A stretch of DNA of 64,000 nt. It comes from Symsagittifera roscoffensis (lineage: Eukaryota > Xenacoelomorpha > Acoela > Convolutidae). Numbering within the stretch: the first letter of the stretch is position 1; every line of letters starts with the position of its first letter. Positions 1-10,059 of this stretch are shown here, one piece after another. Position numbers and translations under genes: made by a program. The notes beneath the pieces are model-generated. The model made no database searches, had not been told where the DNA came from, and saw only the letters and a program-made list of their open reading frames with translations. The DNA lies in the NCBI RefSeq assembly GCF_963678635.1, contig NC_087069.1:47944276-48008275 (forward strand). Reading direction: 5' to 3'.

Positions 1-1
1 G

Positions 2-3000
2 AACGACATGAGCTGGAACCCCGCCACGAGCGACCAAGTGATTCCCCCAGGGAGTCGCCATTTGATCATTGGAGACAGTCTGGTGAGAGATCTGAATGAG
101 ATCTCCGTCTATGGCCAGACTACCACTCTGTCCTTTGGAGGAGCCTCAGTGGCTCAAGTGATCAAAATGATGGAGTTCCAGGGCGAGGATCGTCTGGATA
201 CATTGATAATAATGCTGGGGACTAATGACGTCTCGAGAGCCCCCGTAACCCCAGAAAACAAGTGGGAACCTCTGTTGGTGTGTCTGTTGAATGAATTGAA
301 GGAAAAGTATAGACCCAGGCTCGTGATCCTGTGTACGATACCGCCAAATCCTTTGGTGGGTACTACAGCTGCGGATTTTATGAATGGCAACGTAACGCGG
401 TGGAATGAAATGACCCGCAATCTGGTGAGGAACAATCCTGGCGAGTTGCGACTCCTGGATCTTGAAAACATGCTACGTATGACTGATCACATCGAGCTCA
501 CCAGAGATGGAGTGCACTTCAATAGCCAACGAGGGAGACATTGGATCAACGATGTGTTTCAAACGCAGTTGAGAGAAGTGGAGCAAGAATTAAGGGCGAC
601 CGGTTCTTTGGCTCGGACCAATTCGACCGGAGGGAGTAGAGTAAGGGCAACCGTGCCCGAATCCCTCGCCAACCGCCTAGGGCCCTTGGCAACGGAGACG
701 GTTGGAGCCGTAACCGTCGCTCCGAGCTCAAATGTGAGAGACAGGCTGGGGACTGCCCCTCCTCCCAGGCCGCAATCGATTGGAAGCCGACTCGGCAGAT
801 CGGTGGAACAGAGTAATAGAAACAACTCCCAGACCGCGTCTAGGAGGAATGATTCGCCTGCCACGACGAATCCTGCTTCGACGGCAGGATCGTCGACAAG
901 CACCGTGCCAGCGGAGGGAATTGATTCCGGCAGCAGGTTGCTTTGGAATAGTTCAGATCCTAGCCATTGGGGTCAGTATAAGACGGACATGTCGGCGAAG
1001 TTGAACATGAATACCCTGACGTGTCGGGAAGATGTGATGAGAATGACTGGCGGTGAAAGTCCCACAGTGTCGCGACTTTATCGGATACCGGGCGTAGATT
1101 GGCTGCTAGCAGAGCAGGAGAAATTCAGCTCCTCGACATCACTCCGACATGCGGACTTGGATGGATTGCCTCATGACAACACCTTTGGACCTCTAAACAC
1201 CCGGTCGCTCACCGACGTTCGAGATAGGGCACGGGAAAGGACACCACCAGTGCGCAAAGGCAAGTTTCAGACGGAGAACAAACCCAGCAACAAGCATCAC
1301 AAGATGTTTAGACAATTCTCTAAGCCACCCGGTCAGACGCCGGGCGAGTATTCTAGGGATTATCCCCGAACCACAACAGTGTTTGGAGACGACAAGAGAT
1401 ATGGGAATCTGAAGGCCCCAGTAGGTGATGGCCTTTTTGCAGCGTATGATCCCTTGGACATGAAGGCTGCCAAGTATCTGGTTGTGGCCGGCTCCGATTA
1501 TCTCTATACACCCCGTTCTCTATTCTGGCCTGATGTGATTTTCTTAACGGCGTCTAAGCTGGACTGGGGACAGGCGATAGGCATGATGATAAGTGTACGG
1601 AGAGTGGTCAGCATGGAGCCGCAGGTGATAGTGGTTGCAGGCGCGAATGATCATCTACAAAGCAGAGGCCTATTGTCACGTCTGACGGATGGATCGATCC
1701 CGAGTAACGAAGTTATAGGGGAAGCGATCATGACACTGCTCTCGGCGATGGCCGAGGTAGAGGCAGCAGCAAGACAACGGTTCACCATGAATGTGGTGAA
1801 GGTGATCTTTGTATTGTCACCAGGCTACGCTGCGTTGCCTGAACCCCTTCAATTTGTGTACACGATGGTCACGACGATAGCGGAGGGGATATATAACGTG
1901 ATAATTCCTGCCCCAAACAGAGTGGTGGACCCGGACAATTATTATCCGCACCGATCTGAGCTCCCCGCTGTTTGGTCTGACATCTCGAATGCCATACAGG
2001 GACTCAGAGATTGTAGCACAACTCGGTTGGTGCTAGACGAAGTTCTGGGGTTGGAGCTGTCCAACTTCGCAAGATTATTGAAGCTAAGACCAGGGGTAGG
2101 TGACGATCATCTGTTAGTACAACAGGTGGCTGATGATCTCTGGTTCAGGCAGATGGATCATAAAGAGAACGAGCAGGGAAGGATGATCAGGAAGAACATG
2201 ACGTCAGCAGAGGAGGACCTCATGGCAATGGCTTTGCGTACGAAGCCACACAACAACATATGGTTGTATCTGTCACCGAGGCTGTGCACCTTGGGTGAAG
2301 ACGCGTTTGAGCATGCGCCGGCAATAATTAAAGAGATACACGCGTATTTGAAGAGTCTACTTGATGCCCGGGAGTTGGCTGGAGGCAAGATGTTGAAGCT
2401 GATGCAAGACGTGAATACGATGTCGCTGGACAAGTTCCAAGCGGACGTGCTGGCCACGAAAGCACAGTACGAACGATCGGATGCTATCTTGGGCGGAATG
2501 GGAGTGGGATGGACGCCATCTTTCCTATCGACGTGCTACCCGAGGGCATCTAGGAACCTGATCGCAAGTTTTGTCAAAGACATCAGGAAGTTGTCGATTG
2601 GCCTGGTGTTAGCCTTATACGTGACATTTGGTCATGAAAACTTTGTGAAAGGACCGGCAAACCTCTTTACCCAAGCGTTGGCCGATTTGAGGTTGGATGG
2701 ACTCTTGACCCTGATTGCCATGACCTATGGTCGGCTGGGAGACTTGCTTGTGCTATTGCGTTACCCTGAACAACTGCAGGGACCCAGTCGTGAGTTCAAT
2801 GCACAGTTGGAAACCGCCTCGCTCAGGAAGATGAAAGACTGGAGGACTCTCCTACTTCAATACCTCCTGCAACAGAACAGAAGCGTAACAGGAGAGGACA
2901 AAGTGGCGACGAACGCAAGCGAGTGCAAACAGTATTGTGGCATGCCCTTATTAACAGACTTAGCTGTTATGATGCGGATTGATCCGTTGGCTCTGGTCCA

Positions 3001-6000
3001 CGGACTAAGGGAATTCGTCACAGTGGTTTATGGACCGGTGATGTCCTTTGCGTTCCCGGATGTACAAGTTAAAGCGTACAGGAATTCAGTGTTGTACGTC
3101 AACCTGGTCTCAGTAGTGGATTGTTCAGTGCTGAATTGGGTAGAGCAGAGTGAACTGAGAAAGCTGGCTAGCGATGATAGGCTGTTCGGAAGAATAGCAG
3201 AGCCAGGTTGGGTGTTGATGGATTTCAACAACCACTTCAAATGCCGAATGGGTCGTGAGGATCTGTCCCACATCCAGTTCAACCCAAAACTCTGGAATCT
3301 GAGACCAGTGGTGAAAGATACAGGAGAGGCTGTGGGAGTACCTCAATTGCCGGGAGCCTATGCCCATGCAAAAGAGAATCAACAGACATGGCTTCCTGGG
3401 TCCAGGCCGCTGCCGGACCAATGCCATCGATATCCACCGATAAGGAGGATGTTGTTGGGAGTCACATCTCCCATCATTGCCCCTCGTATCGGAGCGGCTC
3501 GTGACGCGGAGAAGAGAATGCAGAAGTGGAGTGGAGGGATGGAGCCGCGCTTCATCAGCTGGAACGTCGCTGCCGCGCACACGTTCGACTTCTCATTTCC
3601 TGATGCCTGGAGCAGGAAGAAGATCAAAGCACTACCCTCCAGGAGACCAGAGGTCTCGGCTGAAACGTGGAATGAAGTGTATTCTTCCGCGGACGACTTA
3701 TCAAGACTGAAGTGGTCAGGAGAAGCGAAGGTGGTGATGCTGGAGGTGGCAAGTGAGAGCAGAGGTGGCTCATATGTAACGATAGAGGACCTGGCCCCAC
3801 ATGGTGAGGAGTTAGTAGAGTTCCTGGTCGATGATGAGTTGTTTTATCATGCAGGAGACATGGCCGTGCCGGCTCGGCCGGATTCGGGCGCAGACGCACG
3901 ACAAGGACCCTCGGGACCTAGGCCGAAACCTGATGCGGACGACGATGAATTGATGGATCAGGACGATAACGATGAAGGGACCGGAAGCAAGACGGAGAAA
4001 TCGGGAGAGACCGATCTAGGAGCGTTGGAAAGGGACTTGCTAGAGTACCGGTTCAGCGAAGATGACGATGGGGAAGTCGATGGGAGTCTATTGTTGATGG
4101 CACCATCGTCCTTCATGTCTCCTACAAAGGAGGCGTCAGCCGATCTATCTCCGATAGACCCAATAAGCCAGGCTAGAGAGTGCCGAAGCAGGGATCCACA
4201 GAAGCTGCTTTATGAATCGCCAAGGAGGAGGAAAATCGAAGAGTCTATGAAGATATCGTTCCTCAGCACATTACCAGAAGAAGAATGGGAAAGATATCAA
4301 ATGGAGTTGGAAGGCAAGACAGGAGCAATCTGGAGTCGAGTAAACTTCATGGAGAAATCTTGGGACGTGATAAGGCGATATGGGACGCAGTCCATAATGA
4401 AGGTGGGATTGAACCAACCCATCATGCGTGAGGTCCTGGAGAAAATAGTGAGCTCCATGGAGTCGGATGTGCTGACCGAGTCAGTAACAGAAGACAGTGC
4501 CGATGATCAGCATGTTGCAAAGAAATTACCTGTCAGACGAGCCAGGAAAGGGCTGAAGCGACTAAAAGGGAAGACAGGAAGTCGAGCCATGAACCCGAAA
4601 GTGGTGAAGTCAAGAGCCAACGCAGTGGTGACCTCTTTAGCGAGCGCAGGTCGCTCAGGCGAGAGCGGGCAGGGAGATACTACAACGCTGACAGGGGGAG
4701 AAAAAGAGAATCTGATACCCCCTATGCTCTTGGCAGGTCTGACCGTGACCGCCACAAGGTCGAAGAAGACGGCGCGAACCCTGGCAGACACCAAGTTAGA
4801 AATGGAAGTAATCAGTCAATGTGGATCTGGAGGACTTGAAGATTACAGGCCCTCGCGAATCAACATGGCCAAGTTGAAACTGGAAGGACAACTCGACGTG
4901 GTCGAGTACAGTCGAATAACTGTGCCGGAATCGGTCCACATGGGAGATCCGGCAGGGGGTTATGTGGAAATGTTGAAAGCGAGGAACTCCGCGAGAGGGC
5001 ACCTGATGGCTTGGAACGAGAAGCGAGCCATGCAAGAATACTTGAAGGGGCTTACGGAGAACTCCAACTTCAATCGAAAAGAATATGGGACAGTAATATC
5101 ATCAGAAGCGAACGAAATTGGATTAGAAAAGTTGCTAGAGATTTCTTGGAGGGCGGCCCTCCAGAAATACTTTGATGAGACGATGAATGCACCTGCGACT
5201 GTAGCAGCATACCTGGCTCATCCTTGCGTGAGAACTGATCTGCAAGTACGACTGGCTTGGTGCTTGATGGGCATCAAAAGGGCGGAGTATGAAGCCAGCA
5301 ACGACTCGAAATCACGAGAACAGGAGCTAGAATTGATGGAAGCTTTACGAACATTGATCTCAAAAGACGATTCAGCGATAGCATGGGCTAAACGGAAGGA
5401 TGCCCTTTGCTTTGTCAGGTTTGTGGTGGATCGCATCCCCACTCCTGTGTTGGGAGAATGTATAAAGATCATTCGGGAAAAGGGAGTTGATTGCGAAAGG
5501 AACTTCCTTAGGGCACTCCTAGAGCTATATCAGGACATGCCATTGACCGTGCCAAACAAGGAGTCGAATGATATGGAAAGCTATCGCAAGTTGGAAGAAG
5601 TGAGAAGATACTCCAACAAAGAATTGAAAGTGAGTCGAGACTTGATTGAAGCGGTCAGAGGACAAAAAGAGTTTGCAACCCTAGGGAGACTGAAGTCGTT
5701 CCAATACGTGTCTGGCATACCAGGGATGGCGTATAATCCCTTCGTGAACGAAGAAGCCAGGGAAGCATACTTCGACTACGAGCAAGTCACAGTGCTCAAC
5801 TTCTGGGTTGAACGAATTAAGGAGATCGGAATGCTGATGGTGGAACAACCCAAGCTGGGAATTATTTTGGAGGAACGAGTAGTCGAACCCTCGATTCCCG
5901 AGCTAAAAGGGCAAGTGAGTTTTGATTGTGGTTCTTGGGACGGTCCCTTGAAAACCAGTCTAGTGGTGATGTGGGAACTCATGAAGCCTTCCTGGTGTCC

Positions 6001-7735
6001 CCATCCTAACGCAGGCTTAATTTGGGACATGACCGCGGATGTCATATTGGAAAGGGATGATGATGCGAGTTTACATGATCTGGCCATGATACATCACCTG
6101 CTAAGCATGAGATTGATGAAGAAGAAGAGCGACCCGTCCACGGAGCTGTCCGAGGAAGGTACGTCGAGTGATTGGTTGGAGCAAGGCACATGCTTGGCTC
6201 AACACAGTGGGATGGAAGGACATGTTTGTAACGTGGGACACTGCCTGATTACGCTGAGCGAGCAGCATCGACAACTGGCACGATTGTATGGAAGATTAAG
6301 CATGTCAGATAAGAGTGCCATGGAATTGGTCGCAGACTGCCATGGGGTGACGGACGTAAACCTGATCACAGCCTTGGGATTTTGTAGCATGACGAGTTCG
6401 ATAGAATCGCTCGAGCGCTTGGAGCGTGCCCATGAGCTAGTGGCGTCCCTCAGCGTGGAGATATTCCCTGGAGCATTACAGACAGAGCAAAAGATTGGAG
6501 GCTGGCGAGAAGCCCTAGAGAATGAAATGAATCTGAGGGATAGTGAAGCCTATCACAGACCTACTGGTTCAAAATATATGGTGGGTTCAAGCTCCGCGCC
6601 ATACTGCAATAGCAAGTATCCTACGCACATGGTGGTGATGGATGCGAGGACGCAACAGGTGTTGGTTGACCAGCTTTTCTCTGTGCCAAAATGCGTGAGG
6701 TTGGCCAGAATGTCAGAGAGGTCATATGACTTGTTGGCAAAGATCTTTCGGGCAGTCCCGAAGAGATCCGAAGGCGAGTTGCAAGACGTTGTGGGTGAAG
6801 AGTTCATGATACTGAACGAAGGCAACGTGAGTGAGTTCCAGAAGCAGAAAGCGAGTGGAGCGTTACCCACTGAATTCCCCACCATAGAAGAGAAAGACGA
6901 TCTACATAGAATCCTGATGGAAGTGGAACCGTTGCTGGGAGCCTCAGGGTATCGAACCCGAAGGAACATAGTGAGAACCCACGGGGAGTATCCTTGCCAC
7001 TGCTTGGCGCAGACGTTGTGGTACCCTAAACGCGGGAATCTGATCCTAGTCTGGGACGTGGAGGAGTTGTACTCCACGGGGTTGCCCGATCAGAATCAAC
7101 AAGTGTCAATCGTGGTGGTTAGCGCCATGCTAGCAGTGAGATGGTTGGAGGCTTATGCGGACACAAATGAGCAGGAGACGGCCGTGCCGACTCCTGAACA
7201 GCTGAGCAACGTGAAAATGAGTAGTGAATTGGATCTTTTCAGAACCACTTGCAAGGTTCTGAGAATACCTAAAGCCATTGAAAGAATATGGTCAAGGCAA
7301 AGATTGATGCCTTGGTTCCGTGCAGTGATGACATCTTGGATGTATGAACGCGCGAAGCGTCACATGTCAAGGAACACGGAAGCCTATCAATCTTTCCAGC
7401 TAGACATAGGACCAGGAGCCTATAAGAGAGCTTTCCTGACGCATAGAAACGCGGTCACCACTGCGGTGAAGCGAGTAGCTGGAGCGCCTTGTGTTACTGA
7501 AGATGAAAAGAAAGAGGTCTTAAGAGCTGACCTAGAACGAAACGTGAGCCTGTGTCTTCACAACAGCTTTTGCAGGAACCGGGAGCAGAAGGTGAATGTG
7601 GACTTACTACCTTGTTGCAAACCGAGGCTGTTGGAGCAGGAGGGTTGGGGCACGGCCCGCAACTCTCTGGACATGTTAGAGAAAGTTCTGGAAGACAGTG
7701 ACGCTGAACATCAGGATGGAGAAATGATGGAATGA
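2..7735 (+). CDS. Giant second ORF of element A, with SGNH-hydrolase domain (5' end outside window)
   Basis: An open frame of at least 2,575 residues from the first ATG at 8; the frame is open upstream to the window edge, and comparison with B suggests roughly 400 residues lie further left. Domains, numbered from ATG 8: SGNH hydrolase at about 18-175, with GDS at 22-24, GTND at 71-74 and D167-x-x-H170, so the catalytic Ser, Asn, Asp and His are all present; a second, degenerate SGNH-like unit at about 488-650 (AGSD 494-497, GANDH 545-549); an acidic stretch near 1310-1340; a basic stretch near 1505-1530; a C2062-x9-H2072-x-C2074-x4-C2079 motif; and HGEYPCHC at 2325-2332. I see no signal peptide or clear membrane anchor. 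SGNH enzymes cleave esters; the substrate here is unknown. The position after pol is inferred from B and C. I do not recognise the rest of the protein. Confidence 0.85.
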   Translation, partial: NDMSWNPATSDQVIPPGSRHLIIGDSLVRDLNEISVYGQTTTLSFGGASVAQVIKMMEFQGEDRLDTLIIMLGTNDVSRAPVTPENKWEPLLVCLLNELKEKYRPRLVILCTIPPNPLVGTTAADFMNGNVTRWNEMTRNLVRNNPGELRLLDLENMLRMTDHIELTRDGVHFNSQRGRHWINDVFQTQLREVEQELRATGSLARTNSTGGSRVRATVPESLANRLGPLATETVGAVTVAPSSNVRDRLGTAPPPRPQSIGSRLGRSVEQSNRNNSQTASRRNDSPATTNPASTAGSSTSTVPAEGIDSGSRLLWNSSDPSHWGQYKTDMSAKLNMNTLTCREDVMRMTGGESPTVSRLYRIPGVDWLLAEQEKFSSSTSLRHADLDGLPHDNTFGPLNTRSLTDVRDRARERTPPVRKGKFQTENKPSNKHHKMFRQFSKPPGQTPGEYSRDYPRTTTVFGDDKRYGNLKAPVGDGLFAAYDPLDMKAAKYLVVAGSDYLYTPRSLFWPDVIFLTASKLDWGQAIGMMISVRRVVSMEPQVIVVAGANDHLQSRGLLSRLTDGSIPSNEVIGEAIMTLLSAMAEVEAAARQRFTMNVVKVIFVLSPGYAALPEPLQFVYTMVTTIAEGIYNVIIPAPNRVVDPDNYYPHRSELPAVWSDISNAIQGLRDCSTTRLVLDEVLGLELSNFARLLKLRPGVGDDHLLVQQVADDLWFRQMDHKENEQGRMIRKNMTSAEEDLMAMALRTKPHNNIWLYLSPRLCTLGEDAFEHAPAIIKEIHAYLKSLLDARELAGGKMLKLMQDVNTMSLDKFQADVLATKAQYERSDAILGGMGVGWTPSFLSTCYPRASRNLIASFVKDIRKLSIGLVLALYVTFGHENFVKGPANLFTQALADLRLDGLLTLIAMTYGRLGDLLVLLRYPEQLQGPSREFNAQLETASLRKMKDWRTLLLQYLLQQNRSVTGEDKVATNASECKQYCGMPLLTDLAVMMRIDPLALVHGLREFVTVVYGPVMSFAFPDVQVKAYRNSVLYVNLVSVVDCSVLNWVEQSELRKLASDDRLFGRIAEPGWVLMDFNNHFKCRMGREDLSHIQFNPKLWNLRPVVKDTGEAVGVPQLPGAYAHAKENQQTWLPGSRPLPDQCHRYPPIRRMLLGVTSPIIAPRIGAARDAEKRMQKWSGGMEPRFISWNVAAAHTFDFSFPDAWSRKKIKALPSRRPEVSAETWNEVYSSADDLSRLKWSGEAKVVMLEVASESRGGSYVTIEDLAPHGEELVEFLVDDELFYHAGDMAVPARPDSGADARQGPSGPRPKPDADDDELMDQDDNDEGTGSKTEKSGETDLGALERDLLEYRFSEDDDGEVDGSLLLMAPSSFMSPTKEASADLSPIDPISQARECRSRDPQKLLYESPRRRKIEESMKISFLSTLPEEEWERYQMELEGKTGAIWSRVNFMEKSWDVIRRYGTQSIMKVGLNQPIMREVLEKIVSSMESDVLTESVTEDSADDQHVAKKLPVRRARKGLKRLKGKTGSRAMNPKVVKSRANAVVTSLASAGRSGESGQGDTTTLTGGEKENLIPPMLLAGLTVTATRSKKTARTLADTKLEMEVISQCGSGGLEDYRPSRINMAKLKLEGQLDVVEYSRITVPESVHMGDPAGGYVEMLKARNSARGHLMAWNEKRAMQEYLKGLTENSNFNRKEYGTVISSEANEIGLEKLLEISWRAALQKYFDETMNAPATVAAYLAHPCVRTDLQVRLAWCLMGIKRAEYEASNDSKSREQELELMEALRTLISKDDSAIAWAKRKDALCFVRFVVDRIPTPVLGECIKIIREKGVDCERNFLRALLELYQDMPLTVPNKESNDMESYRKLEEVRRYSNKELKVSRDLIEAVRGQKEFATLGRLKSFQYVSGIPGMAYNPFVNEEAREAYFDYEQVTVLNFWVERIKEIGMLMVEQPKLGIILEERVVEPSIPELKGQVSFDCGSWDGPLKTSLVVMWELMKPSWCPHPNAGLIWDMTADVILERDDDASLHDLAMIHHLLSMRLMKKKSDPSTELSEEGTSSDWLEQGTCLAQHSGMEGHVCNVGHCLITLSEQHRQLARLYGRLSMSDKSAMELVADCHGVTDVNLITALGFCSMTSSIESLERLERAHELVASLSVEIFPGALQTEQKIGGWREALENEMNLRDSEAYHRPTGSKYMVGSSSAPYCNSKYPTHMVVMDARTQQVLVDQLFSVPKCVRLARMSERSYDLLAKIFRAVPKRSEGELQDVVGEEFMILNEGNVSEFQKQKASGALPTEFPTIEEKDDLHRILMEVEPLLGASGYRTRRNIVRTHGEYPCHCLAQTLWYPKRGNLILVWDVEELYSTGLPDQNQQVSIVVVSAMLAVRWLEAYADTNEQETAVPTPEQLSNVKMSSELDLFRTTCKVLRIPKAIERIWSRQRLMPWFRAVMTSWMYERAKRHMSRNTEAYQSFQLDIGPGAYKRAFLTHRNAVTTAVKRVAGAPCVTEDEKKEVLRADLERNVSLCLHNSFCRNREQKVNVDLLPCCKPRLLEQEGWGTARNSLDMLEKVLEDSDAEHQDGEMME

Positions 7736-8482
7736 AGATGACGGAGGAAGAGAAGAGAAGGAGAAAAAAACTTGATTGTCTTTGTGTGTAAAAACTTGAA
7801 CAAATCAACCAAGTTTTGATTATTGAACTTGTGAAACTTTTTGTTTTGATTTAGTTTGGTCAGACCAAACTTTGAAAATTGTTGCAATTGTTAAAATTGT
7901 TGATTTTGTTGATTTTAGTTACTACTATCTATGTATGTATATAAGGAGCATAGGTGAGTATATTTACCTATTTATTCCCGACTGAAGTTTTTAACCTGTG
8001 TAAGACACAAATTCACTGTGTGGCGACATGGTAAGTTTGAGTAAACTCGCTCGAGAAGGGTGGGTAACTCAATAACTTTCCTAGCCACAGAGTTTCTTAG
8101 TTTTAATATTGAAAGGACCGCATAAATGACTAATTATACTTGGTGAGTGAAGTTAAGTTAATTTTAACGGGTGCGTGGCCGTGCCACGTCCCACTTTTTA
8201 ATCAGAAGCGAAAAGAAGTTTTATGGCGAGATGACGTAAGTAGTCAGAAAGGAAATTTTATCTAGGACACTCCTCATGGTGCAACTTTTGTGAAAATGTT
8301 GAAAGGCAGTGAGATGTAGTACGATGCCATTTGTGAACACGTAGTGAGTTGAGGTGGAGTAGATAAATTTCATTTTCTTATGCGATTTGTAAGATTGGTT
8401 ACAGAAAACTGGATACCTACTTGACGATAACCCGATGTTGTGCGATCAATAGGGACATTGATGGAGACTTGTCCGGGGAGTA
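7736..8482 (+). other. 3' UTR of element A, ending in a polypurine-like tract
   Basis: There is no supported gene here. The stretch is AT-rich, with T-rich runs just after the stop. It ends with GTCCGGGGAG at 8471-8480 plus TA, directly before the LTR start TGTGCC at 8483. The same tract precedes the 3' LTR in B (10973-10982) and C (30841-30850), so it probably primes plus-strand DNA synthesis. The purine run is short for a polypurine tract; its role is inferred from position and conservation. Confidence 0.6.
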
Positions 8483-9364
8483 TGTGCCATTCCGCCGGAT
8501 GACACAGTATAACCTTCCCGCGACGGAAAAAAAAGTGACTAAAGGCCTTACGAACAGAAAAGTGTTGCGACGGAGGGTCAGAATGTTCTGGAATTTTTAT
8601 TTTTAAAATTTCGATTTGAAGGAGAACATTTCTGAGAAATAGAAAAAAGACGGCCATTTTGAATAAAATAGAGAAAAAACAGAACGACGCCATATTTTGT
8701 GACGAACGGTTGTATCCGAGACGAGAAAATTACGGAGCCTCTTATCGTGGCAATAACACACGATAAGGACCTTAGTGACGGATATTTGTGGAGACGGAGG
8801 CTTCAGTGGGGGGAAGAGAAATACCACGGAACCCTCCCGGGACACGAAATATAGGAGATAAGAGTGTTGTCTCAAGAAAATCACGGGAGCGGAGGCTTGG
8901 TCCCCCAGAGACTGTTATATGTGAAGGGACTGTGTAAACTAGCCATAACAGTTGCTGTAATGTCCTAGATCTGAATTAAACACCGTTATTATTTAATATT
9001 TCAGAGCATGAGTAGATAGAGAAAGGAAAAGGTCAATCCATCTCCAATGGATTTAATATAAAACTGTCACACAAAAACATATAGAAATAGGTGGTTCGAG
9101 CCGTGTTTTTAATGACAATCACGTAGTCTGAGGATCCGAGACTCAGCTATGTGGTTGTGTTCGCATGCAAACGAAAGCTGATCAAAAGTCGTTTGACTGA
9201 TGGCCTAAAAATAGTAACTTTTTACTTTGCCCTAGACAGACCAGAAAATCAACTGGCAAGGTCGAGACGGTGAAAAACGAGTGGAATTAAGGTAACTGAC
9301 GCCTGCCAGTCGTCAATAGGTACTTTTTCTACGCTCCGTCGCTGTGTGATATTTGGGCGAATGT
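8483..9364 (+). repeat. 3' LTR of element A, U3-side part
   Basis: It starts TGTGCC immediately after the polypurine-like tract, as in the other copies. It keeps the family's landmarks in order at low identity: a 9 bp perfect hairpin at 8741-8767 (CTTATCGTG with CACGATAAG), a second hairpin at 9035-9053 (AATCCAT, loop CTCCA, ATGGATT), and a block near 9100 resembling the region around 54140-54170 in D. Homology passes into older minus-oriented LTR sequence near 9365, so the end is approximate and the U5 side is not seen. Confidence 0.6.
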
Positions 9365-10059
9365 TACACACGCGAACGCCGTTAAAAACAATGTCGGAAC
9401 CTTAGGTATAGTTACTTTTTATTAAACAGTGGACCTTTGATCCATTTCAGATGGATCAACCTAAAAACTCTCCCTAACTCAACATAACAATATAAAACAC
9501 ACTCAAGAAATTCAAACTCTGAACTCACATACCTGCACGAGCTCTAGAATTGAGTTACTAAATTAATAAGTAACTCTAGCATAAATGGGGGGTAATCAAG
9601 TTTAACTCAAGAAGTTTTGAATAGGTCAGTTTTAACTCAGGGGACAAGTTTTGGTTTTGGATCATTGGGAGACTTCGGTTGTCCACTTTTTGCCGAAGGT
9701 TCACTCTGGTCCACTACTAATATATCTCTTCTTTACTCGCGATCACTCTTTCTTCTGTTTCGAATAAGACAGCTCTACTCTCGTAAGACAGCTCTACACG
9801 CGAACGCCGTTAAAAACAGGGTCGGAATCTTACGTATAGTTGTTTTTAAAAGACAGTGGACCTTTGATCCATTTCAGATGGATCAACCTAAAAACTTTCC
9901 CTAACTCAACATAACAATATAAAACACTCAAGAAACTTAATTTCGGAACTCACATTCCTGCACGAGCTCTATAACTGAGTAACTTGATTAGTAAGTACCT
10001 CTAGTATAAATGGGGTTTTCAAGTTTAGCTCAAAAAGTTTTGTATAGGTCAGTTAAAAC
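9365..10059 (-). repeat. Two partial LTR copies of an older, diverged subfamily
   Basis: Two overlapping partial repeats (about 9365-9785 and 9786-10059) each begin with a GCGAACGCCGTTAAAAAC-type block and carry the TTGATCCAT hairpin (9437-9459 and 9864-9886), followed by similar sequence. They match the 53234-53516 segment better than the B and C LTRs in the part covering 9650-9785. They are read as remnants of older minus-strand LTRs wedged between the 3' ends of A and B. No gene is supported here. Confidence 0.6.

Larger units (their letters stand above)
1..9364 (+). mobile_element. Element A: 3' part of a giant Ty3/Gypsy-like LTR retrotransposon
   Basis: The window opens inside the second large ORF of a plus-strand element. 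It holds that ORF (to 7735), a 3' UTR, a polypurine-like tract at 8471-8480 and an LTR beginning TGTGCC at 8483. The order ORF2, tract, TGTGCC matches elements B and C, which also show gag-pol upstream, so A is assigned to the same family although its gag-pol lies outside the window. A is clearly homologous to B and C in ORF2 but strongly diverged, so it is a separate subfamily. The visible coding part is uninterrupted. The right edge is approximate: the LTR runs into older, opposite-strand LTR pieces near 9365. Confidence 0.8.

Noticed and set aside
6553-7077. Antisense frames inside A's second ORF
   Set aside because: They are shadows of the long sense ORF, with no independent evidence of coding.
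2-7735. Large SGNH ORF of A as a host esterase gene
   Set aside because: It is followed by a family-type polypurine-like tract and LTR, and its homologues in B and C sit directly after gag-pol.
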